Counted from the first letter of the stretch, positions 17,067 to 26,591 are shown. The stretch: 52,032 bases of DNA from Clostridiales bacterium oral taxon 876 str. F0540 (GCA_000466585.1 KE993454.1:1-52032); one strand, 5' to 3'. A program made the numbers and translations. The notes: generated by a model not told the origin, from the sequence alone.

Positions 17067-17103
17067 GAAGCTCCTACCCTTTATGATGAGTAGGAGCTCT
17101 TTG
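17067..17103 (+). terminator. Terminator of the CD3324-family gene
   Basis: Stem AGCTCCTAC/GTAGGAGCT with a 12-base loop followed by a T-rich tail, 10 bp after the stop codon. Confidence 0.8.
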
Positions 17104-17227
17104 CTGTGTTGTATAAAAAACTCTATAGAAATATTCTCGGTGTATAATTCCACAACATTAACTATTAAAATAAAAGCATAAGTATAAATAATTATTCTCA
17201 AATGTTCTAATTAAGGGGGGTAAACAT

Positions 17228-18391
17228 ATGGAACAAATCATTCAGGATATAAAATCAAGATTAACAAATTTTCAAGAAAAATACAATGAAGGAAACCTTT
17301 ATACTATAAAAAGTTATGTTAAAGAGTTTTTTGTAGATGAAGAAGATACAAGCTTTATAGGTGCTGGACTAGACAGCTGGTGTTTTGGACTAGAAAAGAT
17401 AATTAATATGATAAAGACCTATTGGGAAGATGAAAGTTACTATCTAGAAAAGATAGAACTAGATATTGATAAAGCTATAATTAATGTAGAGAATTCAGTA
17501 GCTATAATAGCTCTTCATGGTAAAAATACAAGAAATATCAAAGAAAAAAAAGTATGTGAAGCTGTGATTGAGCAATTATCGAAAACACTAAATAATGAAG
17601 ATTTATCAAAATCAGATTTAATTAGACTTTCAGTTAAAATTACAGAAACTTTAAATCATATAAAAATGGGAGAAGAATATGTATTTCCTTTTAGAATTAC
17701 CATAGTTATGGTTAATGATGGCTTAAAATGGATGATAAAGCATATGAATCTTTCTTACTGTGCAGATGATTTAAATATGTTAAGCAATGAAAATATTGAT
17801 GATAAATATAAAACTATTCGTATAGATAATAAAGATAGTATAGAAATAAGAGAAGTTCAAGAGGTTCTAAAAACTTTACAAGAAGCTTATGATAAACGTG
17901 ATGCCAGCTTAGTAGATAGTTATGCAGAAGAATTGCTTGATAATAATGAACTTACCTCTATAATTGGAACAGATTCAGGAGAAGTTTTCTACGGCTTTAA
18001 TGAAGCAAAAGAATTATTAGAATCTGATTGGAAGTATTGGGGCGATTTTAATTTAAACAGAGAAAATTCTTTTATCTCTATTTTAAATAATATAGCAGTA
18101 GTTTGTTCAAAATCATTAATAAAATTTACTTGGCCTGAAAAAAGGGTTTGCTCATGGCCTAAAGGCGCTCTTGAATACTATTTTAAAGAAAATAAAACAA
18201 ATACAGAATTACTAAATTTAATGCTAGAATCTATCAATAATGCATTACATACACTTCTAATTGAAAACAATAAAAATACTCTTTCTATGAGATTTGTTGG
18301 AGTATTAGTAAAGAGAGATGGAAAGTGGAAATTTAACCATATGCATTTCTCGGATTGTGTTGATAATACACCAGCTAGACTTAAAGACTAA
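17228..18391 (+). CDS. Protein with two NTF2/SnoaL-like domains
   Basis: The 387-residue protein is an internal duplication. Repeat 1 spans about residues 1-180: NFQEKYNEGNLYTIKSYVKE, DTSFIGAGLDSWCFGLEKI, and WMIKHMNLSYCADD. Repeat 2 spans about 205-387: LKTLQEAYDKRDASLVDSYA, LTSIIGTDSGEVFYGFNEA, and WKFNHMHFSDCVDN. Each half has the SnoaL/DUF4440 layout, with a final 'W-hydrophobic-x-H-M-x-hydrophobic-S-x-C' strand. There is no signal peptide. Such folds bind small molecules or hydrolyse them; nothing here fixes a substrate. The start has AAGGGGGG. It is a single-gene unit with its own terminator. Confidence 0.7.
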   Translation: MEQIIQDIKSRLTNFQEKYNEGNLYTIKSYVKEFFVDEEDTSFIGAGLDSWCFGLEKIINMIKTYWEDESYYLEKIELDIDKAIINVENSVAIIALHGKNTRNIKEKKVCEAVIEQLSKTLNNEDLSKSDLIRLSVKITETLNHIKMGEEYVFPFRITIVMVNDGLKWMIKHMNLSYCADDLNMLSNENIDDKYKTIRIDNKDSIEIREVQEVLKTLQEAYDKRDASLVDSYAEELLDNNELTSIIGTDSGEVFYGFNEAKELLESDWKYWGDFNLNRENSFISILNNIAVVCSKSLIKFTWPEKRVCSWPKGALEYYFKENKTNTELLNLMLESINNALHTLLIENNKNTLSMRFVGVLVKRDGKWKFNHMHFSDCVDNTPARLKD

Positions 18392-18393
18392 GT

Positions 18394-18432
18394 AAAAAAC
18401 CTAGATAATCCAACTACTTATCTAGGTTTTTT
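18394..18432 (+). terminator. Terminator of the NTF2-like gene
   Basis: A perfect stem AAAAAACCTAGATAA with its complement, a 9-base loop, and a T-run. It begins two bases after the stop codon. Confidence 0.93.
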
Positions 18433-18721
18433 GATGATATGAGAGTATGTAAATAATTTTGTGTATTCTCTCTCTTTGCTAAGGGTTAATAATTGAAAAT
18501 TTGATGTTTTGGGCAACTTTATTATCGAAGAAGATATATATCTGACTGATGACCATATCCAAATTTCGATGACGAATTGTCCATTTTCGTAACCTAATGA
18601 ATTAAATCCCTTTTACATGGTACTTGAATACCTGAGAACAAAGTCTACATTATATATGATACGGTTCACTGCATTATATTCTGAATTTACTTAATCAATT
18701 CTCAAAATAATACCTTGCACC
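18433..18721. other. Intergenic region with a small coding remnant
   Basis: The plus strand around 18500-18595 reads K-F-D-V-L-G-N, then FIIEEDIYLTDDHIQISMTN, then C-P-F-S-stop. It has no start codon and looks like a gene tail, family unknown. TATGATACGGTTCACT at 18655-18670 matches the dispersed repeat seen at 30380, 32410 and 51850. Confidence 0.35.
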
Positions 18722-18875
18722 AAACTTTCCATTATAGACATAAAGCCTCACCTAACATTTCCACCTACTTCATTATTCTATAACTTTATCCAGACTCCTA
18801 CACAAATTAAATTTTCATATCAATTAGATATAAAAGACCGGCCAAAAACTCTACATTAGTTTTTAACCGGTCTAT
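18722..18875 (+). repeat. ~150-bp direct repeat, copy B, with jetC terminator
   Basis: Second copy of the repeat at 16020-16173, in the same orientation. Its right end forms AGACCGG...CCGGTCT with CAAAAACT/AGTTTTT inside, five bases after the jetC stop codon, so it terminates the jet operon. Confidence 0.8.
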
Positions 18876-18880
18876 TTTTA

Positions 18881-21800
18881 TTATATGGAATCAAAGGCAA
18901 CTTGCTCTAAAAAGAAGGGACTTACGGAAGCTCTTTCAGTAATCTTGTCTTTATAGGTTTCAAGTTTTACTATTTCCCTTCCCGAAGCTGTTTTATTTAC
19001 TTTAAGAAGATATATCTTGTCAAACCTGTCCCTTATAGCCTGATTCTGTATATGTGTATAAGATATTATCTGAATTTTAAGCTTTTCAGCCAGTTCAAAT
19101 ACCGGTTTAAGCAAGGTGTTTTCTGAAATCTCTCCAAACGGATTGTCCATAACCAGTACCTTTCCAAGAGAGCTTCTTTCCGGGTATCTTTCGTCAAACC
19201 TCTTGTATTCAAGAAGCACTGCAAGGAGTATGAAGGAAATGCAGAATTTCTGTGCTCCGGTGGAACTGGTCTTTAAGCTGTCCCAATTCTTCATGGTGCT
19301 GTTAAACAGCTCATATTTCATTATGTCCACCTGTATTCTCCTTATCTTTGCTACAACATCAAGGAGATAATAGGTTGTCACAAGGCTGCTTATATTTAGA
19401 TTGTCATTAGAGGCTACAGAATCTATTATATTTTTTATCTCGTTATAGTCAATATTCTCCTCCTTAAGTGTTATCTTCATAAGCCTTTCCCTGTTTATCC
19501 TTGCTATGTCATTAAGCCTTTTAAGGCCCTTTAATATCTCATCAACATAGTCTTTTATTATGTTGTAGATGTATTCCTTCTCTCCCTCTATTTCAAGCTT
19601 TCTTGCAAGAAGCCTGTCTAACTCTCCATCTGTTGCTATAATCACGTTTTGAAGGAAGTCTGCCTTCATGTTTATGTCAGTCATTCCTGCTATTGTATTA
19701 TAGACCTCTATTCTTTCTCCGCTTAAATGAGGTGCCAATTCGCTTTGCGCTTTCATGAGATTGTCATTGCATTCTTTAATCTTTTCATCCAAGGAGGATT
19801 TTCTTTCCTGGATGCTGCCGTAGTCAGCTTTTATTTTTTCCATACTCATTGCTTCAAAATTGTTTGTGATGCCTTTATAGTCTTTAAGATATCCTGAATA
19901 TACTTCTAAGTTTTTTGAAGTTTCAGCCAAGTCCTTAAGCGCACTTTCATTTTTTTGTTTTGCCCTGTCTATACTGAGCATCTCTTCGCTGTAATTCATT
20001 TCTATTATCTCTACCGGCGGCAGCGGTGGAACTCCATAGGAATTTACTATTTTATTGTAATCAGCAGACAGTTTATTTTCCTTTTCCTTTAGTGCCCCTG
20101 TCTTTTGCTCCTTCTGCCCGTAAATTTTCATTTTTTCATCTTTTAATTCATTTAAAGTTCTCTCGTATTCTTCAAGGCTTTTTATTAAAAGATCAAAATT
20201 GCTTGTCTTGGCAGTTCTCTCATAAATTTTCATCTTGTTTTCAGCTTCTGTTTTTTCTTCTTCCCTGCGGCTCAAGTTTTCGTTTATTCTGCTTAGGTTG
20301 TTTGCTTCCGAGTTTGAACCGTATTCTTTAAACATGCCTATAAGCACTGTTGGCTCTTCCGTAAGCAGTACGCCTTCTTTATATATGCTGTACTCAGAGC
20401 TTTTATCCTTTAAGCTTTCAAGTCTCTCATTAAGTTTTGCCCTGTATTCAATAATTCCTTCCCTGCGCTTTCCTATGGAATCTTGATTCTCCCGGTTTGT
20501 TTTTTGAGCTCTATCTATCTCTTTTGCTTTTCTTGAGAGAACTTCCTTATTAACATAGTTTTTATTATATATTCCGCAATAGCTATCATTGAATTCAGTA
20601 AGCTTGTCTATTTTGTCCTTCTGTTTTGATATCTGGTCTTCGATGTCCACCAGACTGTTCTCTTTCTCTCTAAGACCAGCTTTTATCTCCGGTATTTTTC
20701 TTTCGATCTCATTTGCGCTGGCTACCATATCCTCTATATTTTTGTATAGAAGGCTTATTGAAGCCCTGGTTCTCTGTTCATACTGCATATCATAGTTAAA
20801 GCTCTCTGCCTTGTTTTTCAGGCTGTATAATGCTTCAATGTCCTCATTGAGCTTTGATATGGAAATACTCAGCTTAGACTGCTGCTCATTGAGGCTATTA
20901 ACCTTCTCAACCAGTGCTTTTTCATCAAGCATGCTGCTATCGTAGAACATTATGAATCTTCCGCTGGTACTTTCAGCAACATTATTTGTAAGCTCCCAAA
21001 GTCCTTCTTTACTTAAGTCCTCCCTCAGCATTAAAGGTACCGGTGTGCTGCTGTTTATTTTAAATGAAATCCCTTTTATAAGTTCTATCTCTTTTCTTGT
21101 GACCATTAAAGAACTTACAATAAGTGGGTTCTCTTTATATATTTTTGTTTTTTCCTCAGCTGAAAGTCCCTGTTTGTTAAGGTAATCAAGCCCGCTGATT
21201 ACTTTAATGCCAAGATTGTCCATCTCCTCTTTCAAAGCGTCTGGAAGATGCAGTTTGCTGTCCCCTTTAAGGAACTCCAATTCTTTAACAAGCTTTTTCC
21301 TATTTTCGCTTAGGCCCTCTGCTTTTTCTTTTTTCTTTAATATTACATCGGATATCTCTCTTTTAAATAGCTCTCTTTCAAAGATATTTGAAGCATCTAA
21401 AAGGAACTTTGAAGCTGTCTCTGTAAGGTATTCCTTTGCTTCAATGAATTTTAGAAGTTCCTCCTCCTGTTTTGCTGCTGTTTCGCCCTTCTCTTTTATT
21501 ATAGCTCCTAGTTCAGACATTTTTAGGTCGGAGTCTTTCAATTCCTTTTCAAGACCGGTTATTTCACTCTTAAGCTTCAGTGTATCTTCCTTAAGATTTC
21601 CTATTGAAGCCTCCGAGATCTTTACAAGCTTGTCTATGCTGAACATTTTGCCTTCAAGAGTATTAGTTATATACTCTGAAGCATCACTGTACCTTTTTAT
21701 TATTTCAGCTTCCCTTGCTTCATAACCTCTAAAAAATTCCTTAAGCTCGCCCTGCTGTATTGCTGTATGCGTTGCTTCTTCTATAAGTTTTATATTTTCT

Positions 21801-23182
21801 TCCTTTAAAGCATTTTCTTCATATAGAAGCTTTGATTCTTCCTGCTTGTTTTCTTCCTGCTTTCTCTGTACTTCCTTTATTTCCTTTTCATAATACTCTC
21901 TTATTGAAAATCCCAAATTGTTAAGCTTTTTCATTATTTCATTCTGTGTTTTTTCCTTCTTGTCCTTCTCAGCCACAAGCTTTGAAATATCGCTTACTAT
22001 TCGGTTTCTTCTGTCTGTCCACTCTTTTAGGTTGCACAGTGCTGCCATTCTCGTGTTATCCTCAATAAGGTCTTCCGTGATTTCCAGTTCATCCCTTAGA
22101 GTATCAATCTCTGACTTCAGCTTCTTTACTTCAGTTTCAAGATTGAAATATTCCCTGGAATCCCTGTTTAGTTTTATGGACAATGCCTTGGTATTAAGCT
22201 CTTCATTTTCCCTATGTTTATCTTCCATCCTAAAGCCTATGGATCTATGAGCATCTTCTACGGAATTATAAAGCTCACCGAATTTTAGCCTTATTTCCTC
22301 TTCTGATTCTTCAAGCTCTATCCTGGCATTAGACGCATTCATCAGCACCTGAAGTTTTTCCTTTGTTATGCATAAGCTGTCGTATTCTATGAGCTCATTT
22401 CTGTGTTCCTTTGAGAATTCCCTGTATTTTTTAAGTGAATCCTGGATGTCTTTAATAAAGGAGTTGCCTTTTGAATTTTCTATATTTTCCTCGATTGTGG
22501 GTACAATCAGGTTCTTCATTAGCTTTTCCGTTGTATTGTTATCCTCGTAATATTTGGAAAGTACAGATTCACCCTTGTTAAGTCTTGCTATGACCGTAGC
22601 CCATTCATCGGGGAATATTCCGTATTCCTCAAGCTTCTCCTTATACTCCTTAAGATAGGATTTCTTGTAGTGCTTAATAAACTTTACCCCTGCTGGCTTT
22701 TCCATGTTCTTTTCAAACATGGCGCATACCTCTGATATGCTTTTGCAGTAGAGCTTTTCATCCTTTTCATAGGTTATCTCTATGCTATCTAAGTCAAATT
22801 TGTTTGGCCTGTCATATTCAGCTATAAAGGTTACTATGTCGAATAGCTTTGACTTATCCTGTCTTTTATCGTCTTCTGCGAAGTTCTGCATTTTACGTTC
22901 TATGCCGATACCGGTTAATACTCTTGTGTTGTCTTCCGAAATCCATTCTATAAGCATATAGACCGGTTCCTTGCTGGTAAATACGTCAACAGAATTCTTG
23001 TCCGTATCAACCAGAGGAACAACCGCCTGCAAAAGTGTTATTATGGATATGGACTTACCCGCTGTATTGGTGGCTTCCACCTGCATATTTTTGCCCATGG
23101 CTTCAAAAGGCTCGCTTGTCATTATGCGGTTTTTGCTGTCCCCATATACGAAATTTACATATTTGTATCTATTTATAAACAT
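18881..23182 (-). CDS. jetC: Wadjet JetC, SMC-like ATPase
   Basis: The 1433-residue motor of a Wadjet (Jet) anti-plasmid system, related to MukB. Walker A is ATNTAGKS at residues 37-44, with A in place of the first G, which still fits the P-loop pattern. A long coiled-coil region follows (about 250-1250, broken near 640-760 by a hinge-like part). The C-terminal head has an ABC signature-like SSTGAQKF at ~1306, Walker B KVLVMDNPFGEISENT at ~1340, and the switch His in IISYTHIQNQAI. The family loops and cleaves small circular DNA together with JetA, JetB and JetD. The start ATG overlaps the jetB stop codon as TAATG. Last gene of the operon. Confidence 0.92.
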   Translation of the reverse strand: MFINRYKYVNFVYGDSKNRIMTSEPFEAMGKNMQVEATNTAGKSISIITLLQAVVPLVDTDKNSVDVFTSKEPVYMLIEWISEDNTRVLTGIGIERKMQNFAEDDKRQDKSKLFDIVTFIAEYDRPNKFDLDSIEITYEKDEKLYCKSISEVCAMFEKNMEKPAGVKFIKHYKKSYLKEYKEKLEEYGIFPDEWATVIARLNKGESVLSKYYEDNNTTEKLMKNLIVPTIEENIENSKGNSFIKDIQDSLKKYREFSKEHRNELIEYDSLCITKEKLQVLMNASNARIELEESEEEIRLKFGELYNSVEDAHRSIGFRMEDKHRENEELNTKALSIKLNRDSREYFNLETEVKKLKSEIDTLRDELEITEDLIEDNTRMAALCNLKEWTDRRNRIVSDISKLVAEKDKKEKTQNEIMKKLNNLGFSIREYYEKEIKEVQRKQEENKQEESKLLYEENALKEENIKLIEEATHTAIQQGELKEFFRGYEAREAEIIKRYSDASEYITNTLEGKMFSIDKLVKISEASIGNLKEDTLKLKSEITGLEKELKDSDLKMSELGAIIKEKGETAAKQEEELLKFIEAKEYLTETASKFLLDASNIFERELFKREISDVILKKKEKAEGLSENRKKLVKELEFLKGDSKLHLPDALKEEMDNLGIKVISGLDYLNKQGLSAEEKTKIYKENPLIVSSLMVTRKEIELIKGISFKINSSTPVPLMLREDLSKEGLWELTNNVAESTSGRFIMFYDSSMLDEKALVEKVNSLNEQQSKLSISISKLNEDIEALYSLKNKAESFNYDMQYEQRTRASISLLYKNIEDMVASANEIERKIPEIKAGLREKENSLVDIEDQISKQKDKIDKLTEFNDSYCGIYNKNYVNKEVLSRKAKEIDRAQKTNRENQDSIGKRREGIIEYRAKLNERLESLKDKSSEYSIYKEGVLLTEEPTVLIGMFKEYGSNSEANNLSRINENLSRREEEKTEAENKMKIYERTAKTSNFDLLIKSLEEYERTLNELKDEKMKIYGQKEQKTGALKEKENKLSADYNKIVNSYGVPPLPPVEIIEMNYSEEMLSIDRAKQKNESALKDLAETSKNLEVYSGYLKDYKGITNNFEAMSMEKIKADYGSIQERKSSLDEKIKECNDNLMKAQSELAPHLSGERIEVYNTIAGMTDINMKADFLQNVIIATDGELDRLLARKLEIEGEKEYIYNIIKDYVDEILKGLKRLNDIARINRERLMKITLKEENIDYNEIKNIIDSVASNDNLNISSLVTTYYLLDVVAKIRRIQVDIMKYELFNSTMKNWDSLKTSSTGAQKFCISFILLAVLLEYKRFDERYPERSSLGKVLVMDNPFGEISENTLLKPVFELAEKLKIQIISYTHIQNQAIRDRFDKIYLLKVNKTASGREIVKLETYKDKITERASVSPFFLEQVAFDSI

Positions 23183-23907
23183 TATGCGTCCTCCCTGATG
23201 GTATCAAAGAATATGCTTTCAATCTCAGCTTTTCGTCTGTTGTCAAGAAAATAGTAGTTCATGAGGTCGTTAAGCTTCTGTGTAGGCCTTATCTCGTCAT
23301 CTTCCTTTGAATACAAAACAAGCTCCTGATTTGTCATAAAGATTATCATTTTCCTCACACAGCCGTACCTGTACTGAAAAGACCAGGTCTGCTTTCCGAG
23401 TCTTTCTTCCTTGTCCCCGGGTATGTTCTCCTTTGCAAACCATGCATCCTTAAGGCTTCTTATATTATATTTGTATTCATTTTCTAGCTCCTCTGCGTCA
23501 TCTTTTGATGCTGCAGCTTCAAGCCTTCTTTCAACCTTTTTCACAAGTTCGTTTACGGATATAAACTCCATGGGGGAAATACTGCTATAAAACTCATTTA
23601 TGATAACTGTTATTATGTAGAGGCCCAGGTAGTAGTCCGTTTCATCCTTAACGCTCTTAAAATCCTCATCATTTTTGTAGTTGAACCCTATGATGTCGTT
23701 CTCCGGTCTTGGTATCATGTACAGCGCATCTGTTGTAAGAAGAAGGTCGCATTTGCTCTCTTCTGCCATAAACTTTAAAGTTTCCTGAACGTCGCTGTAG
23801 TTTGCATAAAGGTTGTACAGCTCCTTATTAAGTATCCTTTTTATTTCCCCGCCTTTTAAAAGCTGATAGTAAATTTTTGTAGCTCCTTTTATCTTTTCTT
23901 CCATCAT
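23182..23907 (-). CDS. jetB: Wadjet JetB (MukE-like / DUF4194)
   Basis: The 241-residue protein corresponds to the small winged-helix partner of JetC (MukE/ScpB-like role). Visible segments include GGEIKRILNKELYNLYANYS, LLLTTDALYMIPRPENDIIG and LGLYIITVIINEFYSS. It also has the acidic/aromatic RLGKQTWSFQYRYGCVRKMI typical of DUF4194-type proteins. It contacts the SMC head and kleisin in the family. Stop and start codons overlap as TAATG at both ends, with GGGAGG ribosome sites inside the preceding genes, giving tight coupling to jetA and jetC. Confidence 0.88.
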   Translation of the reverse strand: MMEEKIKGATKIYYQLLKGGEIKRILNKELYNLYANYSDVQETLKFMAEESKCDLLLTTDALYMIPRPENDIIGFNYKNDEDFKSVKDETDYYLGLYIITVIINEFYSSISPMEFISVNELVKKVERRLEAAASKDDAEELENEYKYNIRSLKDAWFAKENIPGDKEERLGKQTWSFQYRYGCVRKMIIFMTNQELVLYSKEDDEIRPTQKLNDLMNYYFLDNRRKAEIESIFFDTIREDA

Positions 23908-25511
23908 TAAAGGCCTCCCTGCTGAATAAAAGTAAATTCCATATCTGGCACGGTAAGTTTTGTTGCAGTCCTTTCCTCCAGGTTTATGGACGTTAAAAAA
24001 GTGAAGGTTTCATCAAGAACTGAAATCTTTATTGTTGGCAGCTTCCTGTAGTATTTGCTCAGTGTGCTTACAGAGTATAATATGTCAAAGCTTTCTGAGG
24101 GATTAACCACCGCAACCTTTCTAAGTTCCTTTCTGACTTCCTCTAAGTTTATTTCCTCCCCTTCATGTGCAAAAAAGAGAAGCATATTTCTCACAAGGCC
24201 GCCGTATCTTGTTTTCTCAACATAGATGTTTTTGTCCTTCTTCAAATCTGCTATAAATGATGAAAGATAAAAGCTCTCGCACCTAAATCCATAATCTAAA
24301 AGCGACCTTAGAAAGTCCTCATAGAAAGCATTGTAGGCTCTCATTATTTCTTCTTTTTCATCTTCCAGCTCAACTTCCTCGCTCATAACTTCAATTTCCT
24401 TTGAGACCTTCTCCCCTTGCAGGTTCTGCTCATCATAAGGAACATGCAGCGAAAAGATATTTGGGGACTGAAGCTTGAACAAAGGTTTATATATTCTGTC
24501 AAGGTTTCCTATAAAAGAGGCATCCTTTTCTATTTTCTGCATTATCTCTTTTTCAAAGTCAAACCTTCCATTGTAGTTTATGAACATAGCGCTCTTTAGA
24601 AGTTCCTTAAACTGACTGCTGAAGGAGTCCTTTCTCTCATGAAGCTTCCTTATGAAAAAAATAGCCTTGTCAAGGCCACTTAAGACCATCTTTATGTCGC
24701 CTATCTGCTCAAGTATTCTCTCGCTGCTGACGTCTTCTGTGTATAGTATATCTAGCTTTCCTAAAACCATGGTTTTAAGCTCACTGTATTTTGACATCTG
24801 AGACAGGAGCACATCGAAGGTCTTTCCTATAACCTCCGAGTATTTTTCGTTCTGAATAAAGGCTATGTTCCTCTTTGTTCTTTGAATATAATTGTCTATG
24901 TTCTGGCATTGAATCTCAAGAAGGTTAACCAATTTGTCTATGTCTTCCCTTGCACTCTTGTAGTCTCCATTTTTTATCTTGAATTCAGCAATCATTTTTG
25001 TTATCTCAATTTCATATATGTCGTCGTATTCCTTTGTTGAGAACAAAAGCTTGTACCCATCTTCTGTAAGAAAGTAGGTTGTTTTTGTTTCGCCGTCAAT
25101 ATCTATGATTTCATCGTTTATAAGCTGCACATTTATGTGTGAGTCCTTTTCATTATCATAGTCATAATAGCTGAAGCTGTATGCATAACCTTCGTTTCTC
25201 AGGCCTTTTCTTAAGATATAGTAGACAAGTTCTCCTATTCGTTCTCTTGTCAGCGTCTTCTTATAGCAGACCCTGTTTATATCGTCCATAAAATTTACTA
25301 TGTCTTCCCTGGTGCAGTTTTCTCCCTTAAGAGATCTGTCCATTATAAAACAGAGAATCTGAATTATGAGATTGTAAAATTCGTGATTGTCAAACTCTTT
25401 TCCGTCTCTTCTGTTTACAACAAACTCAGACAGGAAGTAGGTGCTGGAGAGAAGATTCATCCTTCTCCTGTAGCCTTCAAGCATCTTTAAATTATCCATA
25501 TTAACTTTCAA
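23907..25511 (-). CDS. jetA: Wadjet JetA (kleisin-like, DUF5716-type)
   Basis: The 534-residue protein corresponds to the MukF/kleisin-like subunit. The N-terminal half is helical and winged-helix-like: ILCFIMDRSLKGENCTREDI, then RIGELVYYILRKGLRNEGYA. A helical linker follows (about 170-310), then the C-terminal part GLVRNMLLFFAHEGEEINLE, VVNPSESFDILYSVSTLSKY. The start is a TTG at 25511, four bases after GGAGG; it overlaps the jetD stop by 11 bases. Family name rests on size, position and the neighbouring JetB and JetC. Confidence 0.87.
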   Translation of the reverse strand: MKVNMDNLKMLEGYRRRMNLLSSTYFLSEFVVNRRDGKEFDNHEFYNLIIQILCFIMDRSLKGENCTREDIVNFMDDINRVCYKKTLTRERIGELVYYILRKGLRNEGYAYSFSYYDYDNEKDSHINVQLINDEIIDIDGETKTTYFLTEDGYKLLFSTKEYDDIYEIEITKMIAEFKIKNGDYKSAREDIDKLVNLLEIQCQNIDNYIQRTKRNIAFIQNEKYSEVIGKTFDVLLSQMSKYSELKTMVLGKLDILYTEDVSSERILEQIGDIKMVLSGLDKAIFFIRKLHERKDSFSSQFKELLKSAMFINYNGRFDFEKEIMQKIEKDASFIGNLDRIYKPLFKLQSPNIFSLHVPYDEQNLQGEKVSKEIEVMSEEVELEDEKEEIMRAYNAFYEDFLRSLLDYGFRCESFYLSSFIADLKKDKNIYVEKTRYGGLVRNMLLFFAHEGEEINLEEVRKELRKVAVVNPSESFDILYSVSTLSKYYRKLPTIKISVLDETFTFLTSINLEERTATKLTVPDMEFTFIQQGGL

Positions 25512-26570
25512 TTAGCCTCCGATATGATATTATTTCCTGCGGTACATAGTTATCATTAAGCGCTATGTCAAGCACAGCCCTTTCTGTTTCACGGTCAAAC
25601 TCCGTAATTTCCTCTATTTTACCATTCTGTTGCTTCTTGTTTTTGTGTATCCCATAAAGCTTTGACATCTCCAGCATCTTTTCGTAAGCCTCTTTTAGAA
25701 GCACTAAATTAAAGCTTTTGTACGCTTCCTTCAGACATAGATAAATGCAGATCCCTTCTTTATCTATGTCTCCCCAATAATAGAAGTTGTTTTCTGCATT
25801 GTTTATATAGCTTACATTGTCATTGTAATATATATCCTCAAGGCTTCTTAGTATCTTTTTACCTTCACCGTATATAACCGTTGAAACTCCATGTCAAAAA
25901 TCTGCTTTCCTTCAAGCATAAGTTTTCTTACTGTATAAAAAGTGTCTTTATTCTCCACTATAAGTATGTTCTGTGGTGTTTTGGCATCGGACTTATAAAA
26001 AAAGAAAGGCTCCGGAGCCATATAAAAATTCAGTATATTCATATCCAAATCCATAGCCTTGAACATCTCTTTTGCAAGGGAATCTTCCTTGAGGAATTTC
26101 TCGTCCCCAAAGACCTCAAAGGATCTTTCATTTATGGAACACTGGATTTTTAAAAGATTTGAGTTCTTCTTCATGAAGTCACTGAAAAGCCTCACATAAC
26201 TCCTGTGCTTCTTGTAAAGCTTCAAGTTCTGTTTGTAGACATCTATGTTTATTTTAAAATACAGATGGCCGTTCAGCTCTTCCATAAGCTCTTCATTTTC
26301 TTCCTCTAGAGCGCCGTTGCTTTCATCGTATACTATTCTATACCTTTTATAAAGAGCGTCTGCCATGCTGTTTAGTCCGTAGCGTTTTACTGGTTCAAGA
26401 AACTTTTCATCTACAAGCTCCTGTACAGTCTTAACTACATTTTTATATTCATCATCAATAATATCTTTAAGCTCTTCAAGTTCTATTTTAGCTCTGTTTT
26501 CTTTTTTTCTATGTATAAGTAATTTTTCTTTTATCTTGATGGTATCTATGTTTATCCCCCCTGTGCTCAA
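25501..26570 (-). pseudogene. jetD: Wadjet JetD (TOPRIM-like nuclease), frameshifted
   Basis: JetD is the DNA-cleaving subunit, with a TOPRIM domain like topoisomerase VI. Frame 1 (26570-25848, 240 residues) carries a winged-helix-rich N-terminus and the TOPRIM Glu in NILIVENKDTFYTV (E206). At about 25884 it leaves frame. The correct reading then continues V-I-Y-G-E-G-K-K-I-L-R and reaches the metal site FYYWGDIDKEGICIYL (DxD) and the end EIISYRRLIES. Adding one T to a TTT run (plus-strand AAA at 25884-25886) restores E-F-S-T-V-I-Y-G-E-G. The whole gene would be about 356 residues. The start is unclear: GGGGGG at 26556-26561 lies six bases before an ATA codon, while the TTG at 26570 has no ribosome site. 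Confidence 0.85.
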
Positions 26571-26585
26571 AACAAATTACTACTA

Positions 26586-26591
26586 ATTATA
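26586..26591 (-). promoter_or_regulatory. -10 box of the jet operon
   Basis: A perfect TATAAT (minus strand) lies 16 bases before the first possible jetD start codon. No good -35 box is seen at the usual spacing. Confidence 0.45.

Noticed and set aside
21207..21725. 172-codon open frame on the plus strand
   Set aside because: It lies wholly opposite jetC, is rich in Ser/Phe/Leu as expected for the complement of a Lys/Glu-rich coiled coil, and has no ribosome site.
18881..23182. JetC Walker A (ATNTAGKS) as an inactive variant
   Set aside because: The pattern [AG]-x4-G-K-[ST] is satisfied, and the Walker B and signature motifs are intact.
25860..25890. Programmed frameshift in jetD
   Set aside because: There is no slippery heptamer, no downstream hairpin and no ribosome-like stimulator; loss of one T in a T-run explains it more simply.
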